The position numbers were made by a program, and so were the translations under genes. Of a stretch of DNA of 64,000 nucleotides, positions 1 to 8,800 are shown piece after piece. Location: NCBI GenBank assembly GCA_963695835.1, contig CAVOHR010000004.1:62001-126000 (forward strand). Direction: 5' to 3'. The notes beneath the pieces are model-generated. The model saw nothing but the letters and a program-made list of their open reading frames with translations, ran no database searches and was not told where the DNA came from. Origin of the DNA: VRUE01 sp963695835 (GTDB taxonomy: Bacteria; Actinomycetota; Thermoleophilia; Solirubrobacterales; 70-9). Each line of letters begins with the position of its first letter. Within the stretch, counting starts at the first letter, position 1.

Positions 1-1172
1 AGGCCCGGCACCCCGCAGATCAGCAGCAGGTAGAGGTACTGGTTGTGGAGGAAGAGCTGCGGTTCGACCTTGATGCTGTGCGGGCCCGTGAATTCACGGT
101 TGTAGACGCCGAAGTTCACACCGGGCCCGATCCCGATCAGTGCGTTTTGCTCCGCCTCGGGCCACGCTATCTCGGTCTCCCGGCCGCGATCGGCGAGCGA
201 GCTCGAGCTCTCCACCTTGCTCGGGTTGAAGAGGGTCGCCCCGCGTTTCACGACCGGATCGAGTACGCGGCTTTCGGTCGCCGTGCCGAAGGTCGCGAGC
301 AGCACGATCCCCGTGATCGAGACCACCAGCGCAACGGCAAGGCGACTGCGGACGAGCGGCCCGCCGACGATCATCATCAGCACCAACCCGGCGATCAGCC
401 CGAGCCACATGTTGCGGTTGAAGCTGATCGCGATCGCCAGTGCCATCCCCCCCAGCACCAGCACCCAGCCCGCTCTCCGGCCGGCCTTCACAGCGGCGAT
501 CTGCACGACGCCGTACCAGAACAACGCGTACGCCATCGACAGCCCGGCGAGGCGCACGCGGAGCAGGCCGGCGGCGCCTTCCTCCACCTTGACGATCGCT
601 TCGCCACCGCCGCTCAGGGTATTGCCGATCCCCGCTCCCAGCGCTACGAAGAGGGCCACGACCCCGGCTACGGCCGCCAACACCGCCGCACCGGTGAGCA
701 GCAGGCGCCGCTGCTCGGGCCGCGGGAACAGCCGCACCACCACGTAGAAGAAGGCCAGCGGGGCGAACGGCCGTCCCCAGTTGAAGATGTCGGTGAGCGC
801 CGCCCGCCCGTCGAGCAGGGCGAGCCCGCCCGAGGCGCAGAGCACCGCGAGGAAGGCCGCCAGGGCGATCCCGGTCCCGCCGCCCCAGGTTCGCCGTTGC
901 GGCCGGACCACGGCGAGGAGGAATAGCGCGGCCAGCGCCAGCTCGTGCGGGCGGACGTCCACCGAGCTGACTTCGAGCGCGAAGAAGGTCGGGTAGAAGA
1001 CGAAGTCGGTCAGCCCGAAGAAGACGAGGCTCGTCGCCAGCGGGAAGCGAAAGACGAGGGCGACCGCCCCGACGCCGGCCAGCAGCAGCACCGGCCGCGA
1101 GATGCCCGACCCGACGACGCCGCGCGCGACCAGGGCCTCGAGCAGCAGCGCGGCGAGGAGGAAGGCCGCGAC
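1..1172 (-). CDS. O-antigen ligase / Wzy-type polymerase, partial (C-terminus beyond left edge)
   Basis: A minus-strand frame stays open from about 1172 to base 1 and translates to a polytopic membrane protein of about 390 residues, running off the window. Many hydrophobic segments are visible. A motif FNRNMWLG and a late periplasmic-type stretch ending in LHNQYLYL match the RfaL/WaaL/Wzy (O-antigen ligase) family, in which an H-N-x-Y element near the C-terminus is typical. It would polymerise or transfer lipid-linked glycan at the outer face of the membrane. It follows the Wzz-kinase gene closely on the same strand (stop at 1183), which fits a polymerase and length-control pair. The start is not settled: there is no ATG at the junction, the frame continues upstream into the Wzz gene, and a GTG at 1089-1091 is possible. 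A second ligase-like gene lies at 51.3-52.6 kb. Confidence 0.75.
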
Positions 1173-1182
1173 CCTGGCCGCG

Positions 1183-2718
1183 TCAGGCGCTCGGCGCGCC
1201 GCTTGCTGCCAGGTCGGAATGGTAGTAGTGGTCGTACTTGCCACGCTCCGGCTCCGTGAAGTTGGCGATCACGCCGATCGGATTCTTGCCCAGCAGGGAA
1301 AACTGCTTGCCGAGCTCGCGACCGGCGTCGCGGCTGGTCCGGCCGAGCCCGCCGACGACGACCACGGTCGAGACCTCCGCGACCAGCGCCAGCGCGTCGC
1401 TGACGGCGGCCAGCGCCGGGCTGTCGATGATGACGATCTGGAATTTCTCCTGGAGCTTGACCAGCAGATCGCGCATCCGGGCGCTCTCGAGCAGCTCCGA
1501 CGGGTTGGGCGGAACGGGGCCGCTGGGAAGGACGGTGAACGTGCGCGTCTCCAGGCCGCCGGACCCGGGAACGTCGACCTCGATCAGCACCTTCTCGAAC
1601 GGGGTTCCGGCGAGGACATTGGAGAGGCCGCTGGCCGGGCCGCCGGTGACGTCGAGCAGGTCGCCGCCTTTTCGCAGGTCGCCTTCGACCAGCACGACGT
1701 CGTCGCCCATCTCGGCCATCGTCGTCGCCAGGGTGCGGGCGACGGTCGACTTTCCGTCCCCCGCTTCCGGACTGGTGATGAGGATCGAGCGCATGCCGCC
1801 GTCGACGTTGAAGTAGCGCAGGTTGGTGCGCAGGACACGGAACGCCTCCCCCTCCGGCGTCTGCGGCCCGATCTCCTCCACTCGTTTGCGGGAGAGCCGG
1901 GGGCTGCGCGGGATGCGGGCCAGAACCGGCACCCCGTAGAGCTGTTCGAGCTCGTCGACGCTGCGCACGCGGCGGTCGATCCGCTCCAGCAGGACGGCCA
2001 GGCCGAAGCCCAGCAGGGCGCCGAGGATGAGGCCGAGGACGACGTTGCGCAGCGGCTGCGGCGAGGAGCGGCTCGAGGGAGGGGTCGCCGGCTGGACCAG
2101 CTCGGCGCCGCCGGTCTGAAGGGCCTGCGTCAGCTTGAGATGGTCGAGCTGTTCGCTGAGCGCCGCCCCCTCCTTGCCTTCGCGCTCGGCCGGCGTCAGC
2201 TTCTCCAGGCTCGCTTCGGCGACGTTGATCGCGTCCTGGACCTGCGAGCGGTCGGCCCCCCGCCGGAAGTCGATGTAGGCCTCGCCGTAGGCGTTGGCCA
2301 TTTCGGCGGAGAGCTGCGGGGATTCCGTGGTGGCGACGATCTTCGCGGTGTCGGCTTCCGAGCTCGGTTCGACGCTGACGCTTTCGAGGACTTCGGCGCC
2401 CGAGACCCCCTTTAGCGATTCGGCCGCCTGTTCGGCGACCACCGGCAGGCCGACGAGCTGCCCGTTGGTGGCCGCCTCGCGGGTCGGGTCGATCACGGTT
2501 TCGGTGCCTTCGGAGGTGCCGCTCGGCGCCTGCCGGAAGAGCAGCGTCGCGGTCGCCGCGTACTGGTCCGCCTGGCTCAACGAGAAGATCAGGGCGAGGA
2601 CCGGGACGACCACCACGGCTTGGAGCACGACCCACTTCCGCCGTCGCACGATGCGCAGCAGCTGCTCGAGCACGCCTTCCGAATTCATCTGCGGACCTTT
2701 CGACATTCCACCACCCAT
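1183..2718 (-). CDS. Wzz-type chain-length regulator fused to a BY-family tyrosine autokinase
   Basis: A 511-residue inner-membrane protein that controls polysaccharide chain length and export. It has an N-terminal Wzz region with a transmembrane segment at about 28-47, a periplasmic helical region, and a second transmembrane segment at about 225-244. The cytoplasmic CpsD/CapB kinase domain follows: Walker A PEAGDGKSTV (317-326), Walker A' VVLVEGDLR (341-349), Walker B VIIDSP (429-434), and a Tyr-rich tail KYDHYYHS (495, 498 and 499 are Tyr) as expected for autophosphorylation sites. A single fused polypeptide is the proteobacterial Wzc-like layout; it is also common in high-GC actinobacteria. 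Three candidate starts (MGGGM, MSKGP, MNSEG) lie within 30 bases. I take the longest at 2718, but 2688 has a good AAAGG-type ribosome site. It lies directly upstream of the O-antigen ligase-like gene. Confidence 0.9.
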   Translation of the reverse strand: MGGGMSKGPQMNSEGVLEQLLRIVRRRKWVVLQAVVVVPVLALIFSLSQADQYAATATLLFRQAPSGTSEGTETVIDPTREAATNGQLVGLPVVAEQAAESLKGVSGAEVLESVSVEPSSEADTAKIVATTESPQLSAEMANAYGEAYIDFRRGADRSQVQDAINVAEASLEKLTPAEREGKEGAALSEQLDHLKLTQALQTGGAELVQPATPPSSRSSPQPLRNVVLGLILGALLGFGLAVLLERIDRRVRSVDELEQLYGVPVLARIPRSPRLSRKRVEEIGPQTPEGEAFRVLRTNLRYFNVDGGMRSILITSPEAGDGKSTVARTLATTMAEMGDDVVLVEGDLRKGGDLLDVTGGPASGLSNVLAGTPFEKVLIEVDVPGSGGLETRTFTVLPSGPVPPNPSELLESARMRDLLVKLQEKFQIVIIDSPALAAVSDALALVAEVSTVVVVGGLGRTSRDAGRELGKQFSLLGKNPIGVIANFTEPERGKYDHYYHSDLAASGAPSA

Positions 2719-2779
2719 GCCTTTAGCAACAGGATGGCGTACCCGGACCGCCGCCAGGCTTCTTGCAGGCCGGCTCGAG

Positions 2780-3298
2780 CTATTCGCCCGGCTCGCGCCG
2801 CGGCACCAGGACCAGCCGCTTGAACTCGGCGACGAGGATGCCGTCCTGGTTGAGGACGCGGGTGTGAACCTTGACCACGCCGCGGTCGGGCTTCGATTTG
2901 GAGGGCTTGACGTCGAGCACCTCGGTCTCGCAGAACAGCGTGTCGCCATGGAAGACCGGGTTGGGATGGCTCAGCTCTTCGGTGGCGAGGTTGGCGATCG
3001 CCTTGCCGGAGATGTCGGAGACCGACATGCCGAGCGCCAGCGAGTAGACCAGCGGGCCGACGACGACGTTGCGGCCCTGCTGGGACTGCTTCGCGTAGAC
3101 GTCGTTGAGGTGCAGCGGGTGGTGGTTCATCGTGATCAGGCAGAACAGGTGGTCGTCGGACTCGGTCACCGTCTTCGCCGGCCAGTGCTTGTAGACGGCG
3201 CCGACCTCGAACTCCTCCAGGTAGCGGCCGTAGCTATGGGCGCCGGATGCCTCGCGCTCGGCCTGGTCGGTGGTCAGCTCGTACCTCTGCTCGCTCAT
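2780..3298 (-). CDS. MaoC-family (hot-dog) dehydratase, mesaconyl-CoA-hydratase-like
   Basis: A 172-residue single hot-dog-domain protein of the MaoC dehydratase family, which hydrates or dehydrates enoyl-CoA thioesters. The segment at about 62-85 has the pattern D-x-L-F-x-x-x-T-M-N-x-x-P-L-H-L-N instead of the usual GDxNPxH of R-specific enoyl-CoA hydratases. To my knowledge a 'TMNxxPLHL' motif is seen in mesaconyl-CoA/methylmalyl-CoA type MaoC proteins. That fits the malyl-CoA-lyase-family gene at 61.3 kb and the acyl-CoA dehydrogenase at 57.8 kb, but the substrate is inferred. The gene sits oddly between polysaccharide genes (Wzz-kinase 62 bases downstream, N-acetyltransferase 92 bases upstream, all on the minus strand). 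The start ATG at 3298 has an AGAGGAG element about 11 bases upstream. Confidence 0.85.
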   Translation of the reverse strand: MSEQRYELTTDQAEREASGAHSYGRYLEEFEVGAVYKHWPAKTVTESDDHLFCLITMNHHPLHLNDVYAKQSQQGRNVVVGPLVYSLALGMSVSDISGKAIANLATEELSHPNPVFHGDTLFCETEVLDVKPSKSKPDRGVVKVHTRVLNQDGILVAEFKRLVLVPRREPGE

Positions 3299-3389
3299 CG
3301 GTGTCTGGCTCTCCTCTGGTTGGACGGCGCGGGATGCTATCGACGGCCCGCCGCCCGCGAGCGCGCGCCGGTCGAGCCATGGGCGCCGG

Positions 3390-3884
3390 TCAGCGCAGCG
3401 GCCGGGCCGGGTTGCCGGCTACCGTCTCGCCGGGCTTGACGTGCTTGGTGACCACCGACCCGGCGCCGACGGTCGCCTCGTAGCCGATCCGGACGCCGCC
3501 GAGGATCGTCGCCCCCGAGCCGATCGAGGCGCCGCTCTCGACGATCGTCGGCAGCAGCTCCCAGTCGGCCTCCGTCTGCAGCCCTCCGGCGCCGTCGGTC
3601 GCCCGCGGGCGCTTGTCGTTGACGAAGGTGACGCCGTGGCCGATGAACACCTCGTCGCCGATCCGCACCCCGTCGCAGATGAAGCTGTGGCTCTGGACCT
3701 TGCAGGCGGCGCCGATCTCGGCCCCGCGCTGGACCTCGACGAAGGTCCCGATCCGGGTACCGGCGCCGATCCGGCAACCGTAGAGGTTGGCGAACGAGTG
3801 GACGACGACGCCCTCGCCGAAGGCGACCTCGTCGATCAGGCGGTGCGGCGCCTCGTTGGCGGGGCCGGCGACCGCGGTCAGCAT
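3390..3884 (-). CDS. Left-handed beta-helix sugar N-acetyltransferase, WbpD/WlbB-like
   Basis: A 164-residue acyltransferase built almost wholly from hexapeptide repeats ([LIV]-G-x-x-x-x). The middle portion (VQSHSFICDGV, DEVFIGHGVTFVNDK, LQTEADWELLPT) and the end (GAGSVVTKHV, AGNPARPLR) closely follow WbpD/WlbB enzymes, which acetylate the 3-amino group of UDP-2-acetamido-3-amino-uronic acid using acetyl-CoA. An in-frame extension to 4100 is non-homologous, so I start at the ATG at 3884. A DegT aminotransferase (4694-5857) and a Gfo/Idh/MocA oxidoreductase (54529-55600) supply the other two WbpE- and WbpB-like steps. It is divergent from the LuxR-type gene, with 123 bases between them and no clear promoter seen. 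Confidence 0.85.
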   Translation of the reverse strand: MLTAVAGPANEAPHRLIDEVAFGEGVVVHSFANLYGCRIGAGTRIGTFVEVQRGAEIGAACKVQSHSFICDGVRIGDEVFIGHGVTFVNDKRPRATDGAGGLQTEADWELLPTIVESGASIGSGATILGGVRIGYEATVGAGSVVTKHVKPGETVAGNPARPLR

Positions 3885-4007
3885 CGATCTCGCGTCTCTA
3901 CGGACTCGCGCATCCTGGGGCATCAACGGGTGCTGCGCGTCCGTCCTTTTGCCGCCTCGGCGACGGACAACGCGCAAGCTCGAGGGCACCGGCGCCGTTC
4001 TCTCCAT

Positions 4008-4697
4008 ATGAGCGCGGAGGCAGGCCGGCCGGCCGGCGAAACCCCGATGCGTGCAGGCCTGCTGCACCCGATCGCGATCGCCGGGAGCGCCGCAATGCAC
4101 CGGCGCATCGCCACGGCTCTCGCCGAGCAGGGCATGCGGGTGGGGGCTCGACTCGCCGCCCCGGACGGAGTCGTCGGGCTGGCCACCGACAGCTCGACGG
4201 TGATCGTCTTCGCCTGCGACGTCGACGCGCCGCGCGAGATCGCCGGCCTGCGGCGACTCTGCCGTGAGGTCCCGCTGCCGGCGGTCGTGGCGATCTCACC
4301 GCCGACGACCGGGACCGCAGTCCGCCGCGCGCTCGACGCCGGCGCGGACGGCCTGGTCTTCGACCCCGAACTCGAGCTGACCCTCGCGACCACCGTCCGC
4401 GCGGTCGCGGCCGGTCAGTCGGTCGTCCCGCGCAAGCTCCGCGCCAGTGTCGAAAGGCCGGTCCTCTCGCACCGCGAGCACCAGGTCCTGGCGCTGGTCC
4501 GCAACGGCCTCACCAACGCCGAGATCGCCAGGCGCCTGTTCCTCGCGGAGAGCACGATCAAGAGCCACCTGGCGTCGATCTTCACCAAGTTCGGCGTTCA
4601 CTCCCGCAAGGAGGTCGTGGCGGCCTTCGCCGAGCTGGAGCGGGCGTCGCTGGCCGCCTCCGGCGGCGGCGACTCCGCGTCGCAGGCGACGGCGTGA
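4008..4697 (+). CDS. NarL/LuxR-type transcription regulator with degenerate receiver domain
   Basis: A 229-residue protein. The C-terminal 65 residues are a standard LuxR/GerE helix-turn-helix (LSHREHQVLALVRNGLTNAE, AESTIKSHLASIFTKF). The N-terminal ~120 residues have receiver-like alternating strands and helices (PIAIAGSAAMHRRIATAL; VIVFACDVDAP; a late Ala-Gly-Ala-Asp-Gly turn). They lack the acidic pair normally found after the first strand, so phosphorylation is doubtful. No sensor kinase is nearby. Its stop overlaps the start of the aminotransferase gene (GTGA, 4694-4697), so the two are translationally coupled and the regulator probably acts on the locus. An alternative start lies at 4047. 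Its target promoters are not identifiable from the sequence. Confidence 0.8.
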   Translation: MSAEAGRPAGETPMRAGLLHPIAIAGSAAMHRRIATALAEQGMRVGARLAAPDGVVGLATDSSTVIVFACDVDAPREIAGLRRLCREVPLPAVVAISPPTTGTAVRRALDAGADGLVFDPELELTLATTVRAVAAGQSVVPRKLRASVERPVLSHREHQVLALVRNGLTNAEIARRLFLAESTIKSHLASIFTKFGVHSRKEVVAAFAELERASLAASGGGDSASQATA

Positions 4698-5857
4698 GCG
4701 TCGGGGTGCGATCGGGCGCCGCGGCGCCGCCCAGGGGCGGCGGCAGCGACACGCACGTTCCCTTCACCCGTCTCGACAACAGCGACCCACCGCTCCTCGC
4801 GGAGCTGCTGGACGTCGTCGCCCGGGTCGCCCGCAACGCCGCCTTCACGCTCGGCGAGGAGGTCGCGGCCTTCGAGCGCGAGTTCGCAAGCTGGTGCGAG
4901 ACCGAGCACGCCGTCGGCGTCTCCTCGGGCACGGCGGCGCTGGAGCTGGCGCTGCGCGGGCTGGGCATCGGCCGCGGTGACGAGGTGATCGTCCCCGCCA
5001 ACAGCTTCATCGCCACGGCCGAGGCGGTCAGCGCCGCCGGCGCGACGCCCCGCCTGGCTGACGTCGACCCGCGCACCGCGCTGCTCACCGCGCAGACCGC
5101 CGAGCGGGCGCTGACGCCGCGAACGCGGTGCGCGATCCCGGTCCACCTCTACGGCCGCACGGTCGAGATGGCGCCGCTGCTGCACCTCTGCCGGTCGCGG
5201 GGGATCCACGTCGTCGAGGACGCCTGCCAGGCCCACGGCGCCCGCTACCGCGGCCGGCCGGTCGGCTCGCTCGGCGACGCCGGCTGCTTCAGCTTCTACC
5301 CGACCAAGAACCTCGGCGCCTGGGGCGACGGCGGCGCGGTCGTGACCGGAGACGCCGAGCTGGCCGCGCGGGTGCGCCTGCTGCGCTCGCACGGCGAGGC
5401 GAGCCGCCACCGCCACGAGCTGCGGGCCGGGACCGGCCGCCTCGACGCCCTCCAGGCGGCGATCCTCCGCGTCAAGCTGGGCCGCCTCGACGCTGCGAAC
5501 GCGTGCCGCCGCGCGGCGGGCGCCGCGCTTCGCGAGGCCCTCTCGGGAAGCCCGGTGGCGACCCCTCCCCCGCCCGCCGCCGACGGTGACCACGTCTTCC
5601 ACCTCTTCGTCGTGCGCTCCTCGCAGCGCGACATGCTGCGCGATCGCCTCGACGCCCAGGGCGTCGCCAGCGCGATCCACTACCCCAAGCCGATCCACCT
5701 CCAGCCGGCCTACGCGAACCTGGGGCTCGAGCCCGGCAGCCTGCCGGTGGCCGAGCGGCTGGCCGCGGAAGGCTGCTCGCTGCCGATCTTCCCGACGATC
5801 GAGCCGGGGCAGATCGAGCGGATCGCCGGCGCGGTCGCGGGCTTCGGCCGGGCGTAG
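4694..5857 (+). CDS. DegT/DnrJ/EryC1/StrS sugar aminotransferase, WbpE-like
   Basis: A 387-residue PLP-dependent sugar aminotransferase that converts a keto-sugar nucleotide to an amino sugar with glutamate as donor. Family landmarks: GVSSGTAALELALRGLG near residue 75, EVIVPANSFIATAEA, VEDACQAHGA (PLP-binding Asp), and FSFYPTKNLGAWGDGGAV with the Schiff-base Lys in 'PTKNLGA'. The end of the protein has the usual HYPKPIHLQPAY segment. The start is a GTG overlapping the stop of the LuxR-type gene. With the WbpD-like gene next door and the WbpB-like gene at 54.5 kb it would complete a route to a 2,3-diacetamido-uronic acid. FdtB-type 3-aminohexose synthesis is an alternative. Confidence 0.9.
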   Translation: MSVGVRSGAAAPPRGGGSDTHVPFTRLDNSDPPLLAELLDVVARVARNAAFTLGEEVAAFEREFASWCETEHAVGVSSGTAALELALRGLGIGRGDEVIVPANSFIATAEAVSAAGATPRLADVDPRTALLTAQTAERALTPRTRCAIPVHLYGRTVEMAPLLHLCRSRGIHVVEDACQAHGARYRGRPVGSLGDAGCFSFYPTKNLGAWGDGGAVVTGDAELAARVRLLRSHGEASRHRHELRAGTGRLDALQAAILRVKLGRLDAANACRRAAGAALREALSGSPVATPPPPAADGDHVFHLFVVRSSQRDMLRDRLDAQGVASAIHYPKPIHLQPAYANLGLEPGSLPVAERLAAEGCSLPIFPTIEPGQIERIAGAVAGFGRA

Positions 5858-5877
5858 GCACACCGCACCGCGGCGCG

Positions 5878-5896
5878 GCGGCGGCCGGTTCGCCGC
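5878..5896. terminator. Possible terminator hairpin between convergent genes
   Basis: A perfect 6-bp inverted repeat GCGGCG...CGCCGC with a 7-base loop lies in the 38-base gap between the aminotransferase stop (5857) and the giant gene's stop (5896). A pyrimidine-rich stretch follows on the plus strand. It has no true T-run, so this is only a weak call. Confidence 0.3.
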
Positions 5897-8800
5897 TACC
5901 GGTTCTTCTTGTGACGCGTAGAGCTGGTCAGGCTCGGCGCGCTCTGCTTCAGGTTGATGTTGATCTTCCAGGTCGTGGCGGGCGCCTGCGTTGAGCGGAA
6001 GCGGATCACCACTTTGACCTTCAGCCTGTGGTTCTTGCGGAGCAGGCTCTTGCCCGCGGCGGTGAGGGAGATCGGAACCTTGACCTGGCCGGCGCGGGCG
6101 ACGCGGATGCTCTTCGGCTCGATCCGCCGCTGCCGCAGCTTCTTCCTGCGGATCCCCGCTGCGGTCTGGCCGTTGCTGCTCTTCGCCCGGGGCAGGGGTA
6201 CTTTAGAGGCGCGCGCTTCGAGCAGGCCCGGGCCGAAGACCCGGAAGACGAGCAGCGCGGTCCCGTTCTTCGTGTTGTGCATCACCCGCACGAGCTGCGC
6301 CAAGTCGGCCGAGACTGGTTCTTTCGGAGCGGTGGGCACCGGGCTGGATTCGGTGTTGGCCTGGGCCGGCTGCTCGGGCGGCGTGGTGTCGACGCTCCAG
6401 GCATGAGAGGCCGGGCTGGGGTCGGCGTTGCCGGCTTTGTCGATCGCCCGGACTTCGAAAGTGTGGGCGCCCTCGGGCAGGGAGGTGTAGGTCTGGGGCG
6501 AGGTGCACGGAGCCCAGGAGCCGCCGTCGAGGCGGCACTGGAAGGAGGCGAGGCCCGAGCCTTCGCCGTCGGAGCCCGAGAAGGCGAATTCGGCCGTGGC
6601 GACGTTGACCAGGGCAGCGGGGTGGGTGTCGATCGTCGTCTGCGGGACTTTGGAGTCCTCGCGGTAGGCGAGCGGCTCCGAGCAGCCCGAGGTGTTGCCC
6701 GCCGTCGTCGTCGCGGTGGCCGAGAAGGAGCTGAGCGTGTCGTCGGCGACGGCGACGGAGATGCCCGCCTGCAGTGCGGACGCCGAGACGGTGGCGAGCG
6801 GGGCGCCCGAGCACTCGGCGCTCGGGTAGAGGCGGACGGTGGTCCCGGCCGGGGCGGAGCCGAGGATCTTCGGGTTGTTCTCGTTGGCCGGCGAGGCCGG
6901 TTCGGTGGCGCTCAGCACCGGGGGCTGCGGGGAGGCGGTGTCGACTTCGAAGTCGCGCGTCGCCGTGGCCCGGTTGCCGGCCTGATCGGTGGCCCGCACG
7001 CGGAAGCTGTGGGGGCCGTCGGGGAGCGGCGAGGAGGGGGTGTCGGAGGTCGGATCGGAGCAGGGGCCGAAGGCCGGGGTGCCCGTGTCGATCGAGCACT
7101 CGAAGGAGGCGCCCGGCTCGGAGCTGAAGCCGAAGGTCGGGGTCGGGTCGTTGGTCAGGCCCGCCGGGCCGGAGTCGATCCCGACCGCGGGGGGCGTGGT
7201 GTCGACGCTCCAGGCGTGAGAGGCCGGGCTGGGGTCGGCGTTGCCGGCTTTGTCGATCGCCCGGACCTCGAAGGAGTGCGATCCGTCGGCCAGGCCCGTG
7301 TACTGCTGCGGCGAGGTGCACGGAGCCCAGGAGCCGGCGTCGAGGCGGCATTCGAAGGAGGCCAGGCCCGAGCCGCCGGGGTCGGCGCCGCTGAATTCGA
7401 ATTTGGCTTCCTCGGAGCTGGCGAGGGCGGCGGGGTGGGTCGTGATCTGGGTGGTCGGGGCGCTCGAGTCCTCGGTGTAGGTGATCGGCTCCGAGCAGCC
7501 CGAGCTGTTTTCGGCGGCGGTGGTCGCGGTGGCGCTGAAGGCGGTGCTCGAGTCGTCGGGCACCGAGACGACGATCCCGGATTCGAGCTGGGCGGCGGAG
7601 GCGGTGGCGATCGGGGAGCCCGCGCAGCCGGCGCCGCTGTAGAGCTTGACCGTGGTGGTGGCGGGGGCCGAGCCCACCAGCTTGGGGTTGTTCTGGTTGG
7701 CCGGCGAGGCGGGGACGGTGGCGCTCAGCTGCGGCGCCTGGGGGGCCGAGGTGTCGACGCTGAAGCTGCGCGTCGCGGTGGCCTGGTTGCCGGCCGCATC
7801 AGTCGCCCGCAGGCGGAAGGTGTGGGGGCCGTCTGCGAGCGGGCCGGGGGGCGTGTGGGAGCTCGGGCCCGAGCAGGGGCCGAAGGCCGGGGTGCCCTGG
7901 TCGATCGAGCACTCGACGCTCGCCCCCGCCTCGCCGGGGTGGAAGTCGAAGGTCGGGGTCGCGTCGTTGCTGAGGCCGGTGGGACCGGAGTCGATCCCGA
8001 CCGCCGGCGGCGTGGTGTCGATGCTCCAGCTGAAGCTGGCGGGGCTCGCGTCGGCGTTGCCGGCCTGATCGATCGCCCGCACTTCGAAGCTGTGGGCGCC
8101 GTCTGAGAGGGCGGCGTATTCCTTCGGCGAGGCGCAGCTCTGCCAGTCGGCGGGGCTGGTCGAGTCGCGGCGGCACTGGAAGGAGGCAAGGCCCGAGCCG
8201 CCGTCGGCGCCGGAGAAGGAGAAGCTGGCCGTTGCCGAGGCGCTGAGCGCAGCCGGGTGGGTGTCGATCTGGGTGGCGGGCGCGGTGGTGTCGATGCTCC
8301 AGGCGAAGCTCGCCGGGGTGGCGTCGGCGTTGCCGGCCGCATCGATCGCCCGCACTTCGAATTGGTGGGCGCCGTCGGTGAGGGAGCTGTATTGCTTGGG
8401 CGAGGCGCAGGTCTGCCAGTCGGCGGGGTTGGATGAGTCGCGGCGGCACTGGAAGGAGGCGAGGCCCGAGCCACCCGGGTCTTCGCCTGAGAATTCGAAG
8501 CTGGCGGCGGCGCTGCCCGAGAGCGCGGCGGGATGGGCGCCGAGCAGCGTCTGCGGCGCTTTGGTGTCGATCGTCCAGTTGAAGCTCGCCGGGGTCGGGT
8601 CGGCGTTGCCGGCCTGATCGATCGCCCGCACTTCGAAGCTGTGGGCGCCCTCGGCCAGGGCCGTGTAGGTGCGGGGGGAGGTGCAGGGTTCCCAGTCGGC
8701 GGCTTCGCTGGAGTCGCGGCGGCACTGGAAGGAGGCGAGGCCCGAGCCGCCGGGGTCTTCGCCCGTGAATTCGAATTTGGCGGTGGCGGTGGCGGCGATC

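Noticed and set aside
45..926. Plus-strand frame of 293 codons at the left edge.
   Set aside because: It is antisense to the O-antigen ligase-like membrane protein, whose minus-strand translation has family motifs. The plus-strand product is low-complexity and charged.
3270..4007. N-terminal extension of the LuxR-type frame to 3270.
   Set aside because: The extension is antisense to the WbpD-like acetyltransferase and lacks any family similarity. The ATG at 4008 fits domain boundaries.
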